Source: Gaopeijia sp032250675 (GTDB taxonomy: Bacteria; Gemmatimonadota; Gemmatimonadetes; Longimicrobiales; Gaopeijiaceae). Taken from it: a stretch of 6,326 bases of DNA. The position numbers were made by a program, and so were the translations under genes. Shown piece after piece: positions 1 through 6,272 of this stretch. Position 1 is the first letter of the stretch, and the number at the start of each line of letters is the position of its first letter. The DNA is taken from the NCBI GenBank assembly GCA_032250675.1, contig JAVVEY010000137.1:1-6326 (forward strand). Direction: 5' to 3'. The notes below the pieces were generated by a model that was not told the DNA's origin, ran no database searches, and saw nothing but the letters and a program-made list of their open reading frames with translations.

Positions 1-1352
1 ATCCCGCTCGCGCCGCGGTTGCCGAAGATCGGCAGCGCGCGCTCGTCGGCGCCCGAAATCGTGTCGACGTCGCGGATCGGCATCGAGGAGGAGACGAAGA
101 GGGGGACGCCCGCCGGCGTGTGCTCGACGGCCGCGCGCGCGACGGCGAGCTCGTCCGAGGCGAGGTCGCCCGCGTACACCGCACGCGCGGCCTCCTCGAC
201 CGTGTGCCACGTCGCATGCCACGTCGCGCGCGCCTCGTCTCCGGCCGCCTCCCGCACACCGATCCCGGAGGCGAGCGCCGCGAGCGTCTCGGCGGGCGCG
301 GCGTCGATCACCTCGTGGGCGGTGGCCCGGTGATCTTTCCAGAGCGGCCCGTCGTCGATGACGATCCGCACCGCGCCGCACCCCGCGAGCCACCGCGCGG
401 TCACGGCCGATGTGGGCGTCCGCCCGAGCTGCACGATCAGGTCGGGCTCGAGTGAGCGCGCGAGCTCCGCGTCGCGCAGCAGCGTGTCGTACACCGTCAC
501 GCGCGGCGCGCCCCCACCCGGCCCGAAGCGCACCCCCGAGAGCGGATCGGCGAGGATCGGCATCCCGAGCGCGGCGGCCGCGCGGCGTACCGTTTCGCCC
601 GCACCCACCGGGAGGTGGCCCGCAACGACCAGCGGGCGCGCCGCCTCGGCCACGCGCGCCCTCACCCGCTCGAGGCTCGCCGACGCCGGCGTGGCCGGCG
701 CCCGCTCGATCCGCACCCAGGGGGCACCCCCCGCGCGGCCCTCCCGCGCCTCCGCGTCGAGCGCCGCGGTCGCCGCGCGGTCCGTCTCGACCGCCTCGGG
801 CTCCAGCGGCTTGCGCAGCGGCACATTCACGTGCACCGGCCCCGCGCCCGGGCCGCGCGCGGCGGCGACCGCGCGGCACGCCACGCCGCGGAGGTGCCGG
901 AGAGCGTCGTCGGTGAGCTCGGCGTGCATGAGGTCCCACGCGGCGCGCGCGCACGTCGCGAAGAGCCCCGGCTGGGTAACCGACTGGTTGGCGTCGGCGT
1001 CGCGAAGCTCGCGGGGCCGATCGGCCGTCACGAGGAGGAGGGGCACCTCGGCGCGATCCGCCTCGACCGCCGCGGGGAGGAGGTTCGCGACCGCCGTGCC
1101 CGAGGTCGTGATCACGGCCGCCGGGTGCCCCGAGGCGCGCCCGATCCCGAGCGCGAAGAAGGCCGCCGAGCGCTCGTCCAGGCAGAGGTGGAGCGCGAGG
1201 CCCCCGTGCGCGTGCGCCGCCAGCACGAGTGGCGTCGAGCGCGAGCCCGGGGCGAGCACGACGTGCCGCACCCCCGAGCGCGCGAGCTCGTCGAGGAGGG
1301 CGCGGGCCCACACCTGGTTGCGATTCGCGTCGCTCATCTTCGCGTCGCTCAT
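1..1352 (-). CDS. menD: MenD, SEPHCHC synthase (3' end cut by window edge)
   Basis: ThDP-dependent enzyme that adds decarboxylated 2-oxoglutarate to isochorismate to form SEPHCHC, the second step of classical menaquinone synthesis, in the cytoplasm. I translated the minus strand: 450 codons stay open from the ATG at 1352 to the window edge. Family motifs appear in order: GSRSTP (36-41), DERSAAFFALG with the cofactor-activating glutamate at 60, TSGTAVANLLPA (83-94), ADRPRELRD...NQ (110-123), HVNVPLRKPL (174-183), SMPIRDVD (423-430) and NRGASG (445-450). The family usually runs to roughly 550-600 residues, so the C-terminal ThDP-diphosphate/metal site lies beyond the edge. A second in-frame ATG at 1337 (residue 6) could be the true start. 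The gene follows menF; once the false gap is collapsed their ends overlap as ATGA, implying translational coupling. Identity is secure; the exact start is not. Confidence 0.96.
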   Translation of the reverse strand, partial: MSDAKMSDANRNQVWARALLDELARSGVRHVVLAPGSRSTPLVLAAHAHGGLALHLCLDERSAAFFALGIGRASGHPAAVITTSGTAVANLLPAAVEADRAEVPLLLVTADRPRELRDADANQSVTQPGLFATCARAAWDLMHAELTDDALRHLRGVACRAVAAARGPGAGPVHVNVPLRKPLEPEAVETDRAATAALDAEAREGRAGGAPWVRIERAPATPASASLERVRARVAEAARPLVVAGHLPVGAGETVRRAAAALGMPILADPLSGVRFGPGGGAPRVTVYDTLLRDAELARSLEPDLIVQLGRTPTSAVTARWLAGCGAVRIVIDDGPLWKDHRATAHEVIDAAPAETLAALASGIGVREAAGDEARATWHATWHTVEEAARAVYAGDLASDELAVARAAVEHTPAGVPLFVSSSMPIRDVDTISGADERALPIFGNRGASG

Positions 1353-1353
1353 C
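1299..1353. repeat. 55-bp contig-end overlap, left copy
   Basis: These 55 bases directly left of the N run are identical, in the same orientation, to 1454-1508 directly right of it. They encode the first 18 residues of MenD on the minus strand. An exact 55-base identity ending at both contig ends is what a de Bruijn graph assembler with k=55 leaves when it breaks at a shared k-mer, so I read it as an assembly overlap and not a biological repeat. Confidence 0.93.
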
Positions 1354-1453
1354 NNNNNNNNNNNNNNNNNNNNNNNNNNNNNNNNNNNNNNNNNNNNNNN
1401 NNNNNNNNNNNNNNNNNNNNNNNNNNNNNNNNNNNNNNNNNNNNNNNNNNNNN
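1354..1453. other. Assembly gap (100 N), probably spurious
   Basis: A run of exactly 100 N's, a common placeholder length for a gap of unknown size. Because the flanks are the same 55-mer, removing the N's and one flank joins menF directly to menD with both reading frames intact. The true missing sequence is therefore probably zero bases. Any open frame that crosses this block is meaningless. Confidence 0.97.
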
Positions 1454-1508
1454 GGCGCGGGCCCACACCTGGTTGCGATTCGCGTCGCTCATCTTCGCGT
1501 CGCTCATC
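1454..1508. repeat. 55-bp contig-end overlap, right copy, with duplicated menD start
   Basis: Exact copy of 1299-1353. On the minus strand it carries a second copy of the menD 5' end (ATG at 1507, 18 codons) which then enters the N's. This copy keeps the native junction with menF: the menF stop TGA (1506-1504) overlaps the menD ATG (1507-1505) as ATGA. Automatic annotation may call this as a separate truncated menD; it should not be counted as a second gene. Confidence 0.93.
1478..1507 (-). repeat. 15-bp tandem duplication at the menD start
   Basis: On the minus strand the first ten menD codons are two adjacent 15-bp units, ATGAGCGACGCGAAG and the same with a final T, differing at one base (MSDAK then MSDAN). 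Each unit begins with ATG, so the gene has two in-frame starts five codons apart. The first overlaps the menF stop; the second has only a weak purine stretch (GCGAAG) directly before it. The other assembly copy lies at 1323-1352. Confidence 0.85.
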
Positions 1509-2820
1509 CGTCGAGTTCCGCGCCACACTCCGCGAGCGCCCGCAGGACCGGCTGGAACTTGATCGCCGTCTCCTCCCACTCCGCGCTCGGCACCGAGCCT
1601 TCCACGATCCCCGCGCCCGCGAAGAGGCGCCATCGGCGGCCGTCGCCCACCGCGGTGCGCAGCGCGGGCACGAAGTGTCCGTCGCCCCCCGGATCGAACC
1701 ACCCCACCGGTCCCGCGTACCACCCGCGCTCGAAGGGCTCGGTGCGCGCGAGGAGGTCGAGCGCGGCACCGAGCGGGACCCCGCACACCGCGGGCGTGGG
1801 GTGCAGCCGCTCGACCAGCTCGAGCGCGTCCCCCGAACGCACGCGCGCCCGGATCTCGGTCTCGAGGTGCTGGATCCGCGCGAGCGCGAGGACGTGCGGC
1901 TCGGGATCGGCTTCGACCTCGTGCCCGGCGGATCCCAGCCGCGAGATCATCTCTTCGGCCACCACCCGCTGTTCGGCGCGGTCCTTCGCGCTCTCGAGGA
2001 GCCCCCGCGCGAGGCGCTCCTGCTCCTCGCGGGTGTCCCCCGAGGCGACCGAGCCGGCGACCGCGGTCGCCGCGAAGTCGCTCCCGCGCAGCGTCACCAC
2101 CGCCTCGGGCGCGGCGCCGAGGAGCGCGCGCCCCGGCTCGGGCTCGAAGAGGAAGGCGTGCGTGCCGGTGTGCTGGCGCCAGAGCGCGAGGACGAGATCG
2201 ACGGGCGAGATGGGGCGCTCGAGCTCGACGTCGAGGGTGCGCGCGAGCACCGCCTTGCGCACCTCGCCGCGGGTGATCGCGTCGAGTGTGCGCTCGACCG
2301 CCGACTCCCACGCGATCCGGTTTCCCTCGTCGGTGCGCCCGGGCACGCGCACGACCGGCGGCGTCTCGACCTCCGCCATCCGCCGCAGCCATCGGTCCGC
2401 CTCGCGCTCGAGCGCGGCGGCGGCGGCTTCGGGGTCGTCGTCCGGCGCGACGAGCGCGCGCACCCGCAGCGTCGCCGGGCGGTCCGCATCGCCGTCGAAC
2501 TCGACCTCGGGGAGGTGGAAGAGCGCGGAGGGAAAGCCGTGCCACCACCCACTCGTCGTCGCGTCGTCGCGAAAGGCGAAGCCGCCGTAGAGGCGCAACC
2601 CGTCCGGCTCGTCGTGCTCCCCCGCGAGCCGCGCGGCGGCGCGGCGGACCCGAGCGATCCGTCCCGCTTCGCCGCCGGCTTCGACCGCCGCGAGCACGCC
2701 GGCGTGCGCGGCCCACCGCGCGCCGCGCGCCCAGAACCCGCGCGCGCGCCCCTCGGCCGCGCGCAGGAAACGCCCGGGGTCCCCCGCGGGGAGTTCGCGC
2801 CGCACCGTGATCCGGCGCAT
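1504..2820 (-). CDS. menF: MenF, isochorismate synthase
   Basis: Cytoplasmic Mg-dependent enzyme converting chorismate to isochorismate, the entry step of menaquinone synthesis. The 438 residues match the chorismate-utilising family along the full length. The N-terminal part has GFWARGARWAAHAG (28-41). The catalytic domain has EVRKAVLAR, with Lys189 at the general-base position that separates isochorismate synthases from anthranilate synthases; GAAPE with the candidate acid Glu239; TAVAGS (252-257); KDRAEQ with candidate Mg ligand Glu283; IQHLET (316-321); LHPTPAVCGVP (339-349); FERGWYAGPVGW (363-374); and GAGIV...S.P..EW.ET..K (402-421). The ATG at 2820 is the only good start, but no clear Shine-Dalgarno precedes it. 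The adjacent menD supports MenF over EntC/DhbC of siderophore pathways. Odd point: the segment after AGS reads VASG where many relatives have PRG. Confidence 0.95.
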   Translation of the reverse strand: MRRITVRRELPAGDPGRFLRAAEGRARGFWARGARWAAHAGVLAAVEAGGEAGRIARVRRAAARLAGEHDEPDGLRLYGGFAFRDDATTSGWWHGFPSALFHLPEVEFDGDADRPATLRVRALVAPDDDPEAAAAALEREADRWLRRMAEVETPPVVRVPGRTDEGNRIAWESAVERTLDAITRGEVRKAVLARTLDVELERPISPVDLVLALWRQHTGTHAFLFEPEPGRALLGAAPEAVVTLRGSDFAATAVAGSVASGDTREEQERLARGLLESAKDRAEQRVVAEEMISRLGSAGHEVEADPEPHVLALARIQHLETEIRARVRSGDALELVERLHPTPAVCGVPLGAALDLLARTEPFERGWYAGPVGWFDPGGDGHFVPALRTAVGDGRRWRLFAGAGIVEGSVPSAEWEETAIKFQPVLRALAECGAELDG

Positions 2821-2863
2821 CCCGACGTCGGAAAGCGCCGGAGGGGCACCGTAGGAGGGGGGT

Positions 2864-2909
2864 TGTCCGGAAATCGCGTCTGCTCCGCCGGGGGAATGGG
2901 TGTCCGGAA
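2864..2909. repeat. Direct repeat pair TGTCCGGAA, possible operator
   Basis: TGTCCGGAA occurs at 2864-2872 and again at 2901-2909, 37 bp apart start to start, inside the divergent promoter region. Each copy contains the palindromic core TCCGGA. The right copy overlaps the proposed menF -10 element by two bases, so a bound protein could block it. The operator role is inference; short GC-rich repeats also arise by chance in such DNA. Confidence 0.3.
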
Positions 2910-2935
2910 TATAGGACGCAACGGGAGGGCACCAA
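2908..2935 (-). promoter_or_regulatory. Candidate sigma-70-type promoter for menF-menD
   Basis: Read on the minus strand: a -35-like TTGGTG (2935-2930), a 16-bp spacer, then TATATT (2913-2908), one of very few AT-rich hexamers in the region. The -10 matches TATAAT at five of six positions and the -35 matches TTGACA at three. A start about 7 bp downstream would give a leader near 80 nt before the menF ATG. No transcription data are available here. Confidence 0.4.
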
Positions 2936-2985
2936 GCTTGCCCCCGGCCGCCTCGGGGTGTCGTATTGGGGTCGAACCTTCAACC

Positions 2986-2989
2986 GGAG
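2986..2989 (+). promoter_or_regulatory. Ribosome binding site fixing the lipoprotein start
   Basis: GGAG lies six bases before the ATG at 2996. It decides between that ATG and an upstream in-frame TTG at 2966, which would add ten charged or polar residues before the signal peptide and has no Shine-Dalgarno of its own. Confidence 0.65.
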
Positions 2990-2995
2990 CCCCGG

Positions 2996-4000
2996 ATGCA
3001 CGACCGCGTCTTCACCCAAATCGGCCGCACCACCCCCCTCCCGCTCCTCCCGGTGCTCCTTCCCCTGATCGCACTCGGCGCGTGCACCGCCGAGGGGAGC
3101 GACGCGGAAGCCGACCCTGCCGACGCGGTCGGCCCCGAAAGCCTCTGGGCCGGTGGCCCCGAACTCTGGTTCGCCTCACTCGCCGCCGACGAGACGGGCG
3201 CGCCCCTCCTCGGGAGCGGCCGCAACGTCACCCGCCGCCCCGGCTACGACAACCAGCCGAAGTTCTTTCCGGACGGCACCGTGCTCTACACGCGGCAGGA
3301 GGACGAGCGCACCGACATCTGGCGCTACCACCCGGCCGACGACCGCCACACCCCCGTCACCGAAACCCCCGACCGCAGCGAGTACTCCCCCACCCCGACC
3401 CCCGACGGAGGGGTCAGCGCGATCGTGGTCGAGCCCGACTCGATGCAGCGCCTCTGGCGCTACGCGCTCGACGGCACCGACCCCGTCGTCCTCTTCCGCG
3501 AGATCGCGCCCGTCGGCTACCACGCGTGGGCGAACGAGACCGACGCCTTCCTCTTCGTCCTCGGAAGCCCCGCCACCCTCCAGCGTGCGAGCTTCAGCGG
3601 CGACGATGCGACGCCCGAGGGGGGTGGGATCCCCGGGGAGGGTGAGATCCTCGACGAGGGGATCGGCCGCTCGCTCAACCGCGTACCGGGGAGGGAGGCG
3701 GTGAGCTATCCGAAGTCCGGCGGCGACGGCAAGGTCACGATCCGGATCCGTGACGCCGCCACCGGATCGGTGACCGACGAGTTCCTCTCCGGGATCGCCC
3801 CGCAGGACCACGCCTGGACCCCGTCGGGGTGGGTGCTGTACGGTCAGGGGCACCGGCTGATGGCCTTCGACCCCTCGTCGGAAGACGCCGCGCCCCACCT
3901 CGCCGGCGCCCTCCCCGATTCTTCGCTCGTCATCTCGAGGCTCGCGGTCTCGGACGACGGCGCCTCGATCGTGCTCGTGGTCGAACGACCGCGAGAGTGA
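2996..4000 (+). CDS. Exported lipoprotein with TolB/PD40-like beta-propeller
   Basis: 334 residues, function unknown. The N-terminus is a lipoprotein signal: short basic n-region, hydrophobic stretch about 13-28, lipobox LGAC with acceptor Cys30, then an acidic linker to about 48. The rest looks like a six-bladed propeller: PDG-type strand repeats near 86-99 (NQPKFFPDGTVLYT), 130-145 (YSPTPTPDGG...), 175-189, 227-239, 271-283 and 312-328, spaced 41-52 residues, with paired strands such as DIWRYHP and RLWRYALDG between them. This resembles PD40/WD40-like repeats of TolB-type proteins, but it is shorter than TolB and is lipid-anchored, and no tol-pal genes are adjacent, so TolB itself is unlikely. 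The fold suggests a binding or scaffold role at the envelope. It lies 39 bp upstream of another exported propeller gene, probably in one operon. No catalytic motif seen. Confidence 0.85.
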   Translation: MHDRVFTQIGRTTPLPLLPVLLPLIALGACTAEGSDAEADPADAVGPESLWAGGPELWFASLAADETGAPLLGSGRNVTRRPGYDNQPKFFPDGTVLYTRQEDERTDIWRYHPADDRHTPVTETPDRSEYSPTPTPDGGVSAIVVEPDSMQRLWRYALDGTDPVVLFREIAPVGYHAWANETDAFLFVLGSPATLQRASFSGDDATPEGGGIPGEGEILDEGIGRSLNRVPGREAVSYPKSGGDGKVTIRIRDAATGSVTDEFLSGIAPQDHAWTPSGWVLYGQGHRLMAFDPSSEDAAPHLAGALPDSSLVISRLAVSDDGASIVLVVERPRE

Positions 4001-4039
4001 CCGACCCCTCCCCATCGCACCTCCAGCTCCAGACCGCTC

Positions 4040-6145
4040 ATGCGCCCTCGCCCGCTCCGCCTCGCTCTCCTGACGACCACCCTGACGGCGCTCGCCCTCG
4101 CCGCCATCACGGCCGGGCCCGTCCGGGCCCAGGCCCGCAAGGCCGTCCGCCTCGTGGCCTCGGTGCCCTCGGTGACGCTCGCCGTCGGAGAATCGACGCC
4201 GCTGAGCGTCTCCGCCCTCAACGCGGACGGCGACGTGCTCACCGAGGTCGTCGTCACCGTCGTCGCTCCCCGCGGCACGCTCGCCTGGCAGAACGGGACG
4301 CTCTCGGCGATCCGGGTCGGCGACCACGAGGTCATCGCGACGCTCTCACGCGGGGCGGATTCGCGCGGCTCGGGCCTCGAACCCCTCACCCTGCGGATCC
4401 CCGTTACCGTCACCTGGCCCGCGATCGCCCGTCTCGAGATCGAGCCCGTCGACCCCGGGGTGGCGCTCTACACGATGACGCACCGCTTCTACGCGGCGCG
4501 CGCGTTCCACGCCGACGGCTCGGAACGCCCCGACCCCGATCTCGCGTGGTCAATCCGCGACCCCGACGTGGCCACCGTCGACGCGCTCGGCACGGTGCGC
4601 GGAGTGCGGGCCGGCGCGACCGAACTCCGCGTCCGCGCCGGAGGCGTCGAGGCCACCCTCCCCGTCACCGTCGCGGCGCTCCCGAGGGCCACCCTCGAGC
4701 TCTCGCAGCGCGGGACGGAGGGGCCGACCCGGACCGGGGAGCCGATCCGGACCGGCGACGTCCTCACCTTCGAGGCGATCCTCCGCGGAGACGGTGGCAC
4801 CTTCCCCGACGCTCCCGTGGCCTGGAGCGCCCGGCGCGTGCGTGAGTCGTTCGAGCACGCCGGCGCCCCGGCGGGGGCGCTGATCCGCGACGGGAAGTTC
4901 GTCGCCGAGATCCCCGGCACCTATCAGGTCCTCGCCACCGTCGGGCCCTACACCGCCGACCGCGTCTTCGAAGTCGAGGAGCGCGACGTCGTGGAGGAGC
5001 TCGAGGTCACCGGGCACGCGATCAACAGTGGGTACCGCGTCACCGACCTCTGGGTCTTCGAGGGGCTCGACGGTCGCGACTACGCGATAACCGGCTCCAA
5101 GCTCGCCGACGGACACGCCTACTTCTACGACGTCACCGACCCCGCAAATATCGTCAAGTACGACTCGATCCAGGTGAATGGCCGGACCGTCAACGATGTG
5201 AAGGTCTCCCCCGACGGGCGCTACGGCGTCATCAGCCGCGAAGGCGCCTCGGACCGGCGCAACGGCGTCGTGATCGTCGATCTCGCCAACCCCCGCGAGC
5301 CACGGATCGCCTCGATTTACGACGAGGGACTCACCGGCGGCGTGCACAACGTCTTCGCCACCAACGACCACCTCTTCGCCCTCTCCGCAGGCGACAAGTA
5401 CGTCATCCTCGACGTCACCGACATCTACGACCCCCGCTACGTGAGCGAGTACAACCACCCCGACTCGCGGCTGCACGACGTCTGGGTCCACGACGGGATC
5501 GCCTACTCCTCGGAGTGGGGCACCGGTATCGTCGTCGTCGATGTCGGCAACGGCCGCTGGGGAGGCACGATCGAGACCCCCGTCCTCGTCACCAGCTACG
5601 AACTCCCCACCGGCTCCACCCACGCCGCCTTCCCGTACTGGAGCGAGTCCGCGCAGAAGATGTACCTCTTCACCGGCGACGAGATCATGAGCCGCCGCGG
5701 GCTCGCCTGGGCCGGCTACCCACGCAGCATGGGATCATACTCCAGCCGGTACGACCCCGAGACCGGCACCGGGGGGATTCCGCTCACCACCACCGGCTAC
5801 ATCCAGATCATCGACTTCACCGATCCCGAGCACCCCGAGATGGTGGCGCGCTACGAGGTCCCCGAGTACGGCACCCACAACTTCTGGATCGAGGACGACC
5901 GCCTCTATCAGGCGTACTACGAGGGCGGCGTGCGCGTCGTCGACGTGAGCGGCGAACTCATGGGCAACCTCTACGAACAGGGTCGAGAGATCGCCGTCTT
6001 CAAGTCCGCCCACCCCGCCGGCTACACCCCGAACGCCACCATGGTCTGGGGCGCACAGCCCCACAAGGGCCACGTATTCTTCAGCGACACCAACTCGGGG
6101 CTCTGGAGTGTGCGGCTGATCCCGCGGGAGCGGCCGGTGATGTGA
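4040..6145 (+). CDS. Secreted Ig-like / LVIVD-repeat beta-propeller protein
   Basis: 701 residues, function unknown. A Sec signal peptide (basic RPRPLR, hydrophobic to about 25, cleavage probably after VRAQA near 32) sends it out of the cytoplasm. Three Ig-like beta domains follow: about 35-125, 128-211 (a Big_2-like unit with the DPDVATVD...GTVRGVRAGATEL pattern) and 216-312. From about 325 to the end is a propeller of LVIVD-type repeats, each with a V-x-D-V-T/A-D/N-P strand: YFYDVTDPAN (361-370), VVIVDLANPREP (410-421), YVILDVTDIYDP (454-465), IVVVDVGNG (497-505), IQIIDFTDPEHP (588-599) and VRVVDVSGE (631-639). The last strand (GLWSVRLIP) closes the propeller. No anchor, TM helix or sorting tail follows, so it is probably periplasmic or released. 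A histidine recurs in four blades (436, 479, 528, 613). The ATG is the first Met and fits the signal peptide, but the Shine-Dalgarno is poor. Confidence 0.88.
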   Translation: MRPRPLRLALLTTTLTALALAAITAGPVRAQARKAVRLVASVPSVTLAVGESTPLSVSALNADGDVLTEVVVTVVAPRGTLAWQNGTLSAIRVGDHEVIATLSRGADSRGSGLEPLTLRIPVTVTWPAIARLEIEPVDPGVALYTMTHRFYAARAFHADGSERPDPDLAWSIRDPDVATVDALGTVRGVRAGATELRVRAGGVEATLPVTVAALPRATLELSQRGTEGPTRTGEPIRTGDVLTFEAILRGDGGTFPDAPVAWSARRVRESFEHAGAPAGALIRDGKFVAEIPGTYQVLATVGPYTADRVFEVEERDVVEELEVTGHAINSGYRVTDLWVFEGLDGRDYAITGSKLADGHAYFYDVTDPANIVKYDSIQVNGRTVNDVKVSPDGRYGVISREGASDRRNGVVIVDLANPREPRIASIYDEGLTGGVHNVFATNDHLFALSAGDKYVILDVTDIYDPRYVSEYNHPDSRLHDVWVHDGIAYSSEWGTGIVVVDVGNGRWGGTIETPVLVTSYELPTGSTHAAFPYWSESAQKMYLFTGDEIMSRRGLAWAGYPRSMGSYSSRYDPETGTGGIPLTTTGYIQIIDFTDPEHPEMVARYEVPEYGTHNFWIEDDRLYQAYYEGGVRVVDVSGELMGNLYEQGREIAVFKSAHPAGYTPNATMVWGAQPHKGHVFFSDTNSGLWSVRLIPRERPVM

Positions 6146-6152
6146 GGGGGTC

Positions 6153-6201
6153 GGGAGGCGGGAGTCGGGAGGCGGGAGGCGGGAGGCGGGAGGCGGGAGG
6201 T
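6153..6201 (+). repeat. Seven tandem copies of GGGAGGC
   Basis: Seven back-to-back 7-bp units starting eight bases after the stop codon of the LVIVD gene. Unit two reads GGGAGTC and unit seven GGGAGGT; the other five are exact. On the plus (transcript) strand, GGG runs spaced by four bases meet the usual pattern for a G-quadruplex, so the mRNA 3' end could fold into one. A role in 3'-end protection or termination is inference. Confidence 0.92.
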
Positions 6202-6272
6202 TGCGGGTGACGAGTGGCGGGCGAGAATCGAGCGAAGCCGAGGTGCGGACCAAGCTCACCCGACACGCCATG

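Larger units (their letters stand above)
2821..2995. other. Divergent intergenic region, menF / propeller lipoprotein
   Basis: This 175-bp non-coding spacer separates the minus-strand menF-menD pair from the plus-strand propeller pair and must carry control signals for both. Visible in it are a plausible minus-strand promoter (2908-2935), a 9-bp direct repeat (2864-2872 and 2901-2909), a perfect 10-bp palindrome CCGACGTCGG at 2822-2831 one base from the menF start, and a Shine-Dalgarno for the rightward gene. I saw no convincing riboswitch or terminator. Confidence 0.7.

Noticed and set aside
1299..1508. A true duplication of the menD 5' end
   Set aside because: The identity is exact, 55 bases long, and bounded precisely by the two edges of the N run. 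A contig overlap explains this better than a biological duplication.
2938..2969. Plus-strand promoter with TTGCCC and TATTGG
   Set aside because: Each hexamer matches consensus at only three of six positions and the spacing is about 20 bp, too weak to list as a promoter.
2966..2995. TTG at 2966 as start of the lipoprotein gene
   Set aside because: It would push the signal peptide ten residues inward and lacks a Shine-Dalgarno, while the ATG at 2996 has GGAG six bases upstream.
1349..3019. Long minus-strand open frame overlapping menF in another frame
   Set aside because: It is out of frame with the well-supported menF, composed mostly of Arg/Ala/Gly, and enters the N's. The menF frame carries all the family motifs.
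358..3645. Very long plus-strand open frame (about 1,095 codons) across the gap
   Set aside because: It runs antisense to menD and menF, passes through the N's, reads Arg/Pro/Ala-rich low-complexity sequence and matches no family. It is a shadow frame of very GC-rich DNA.
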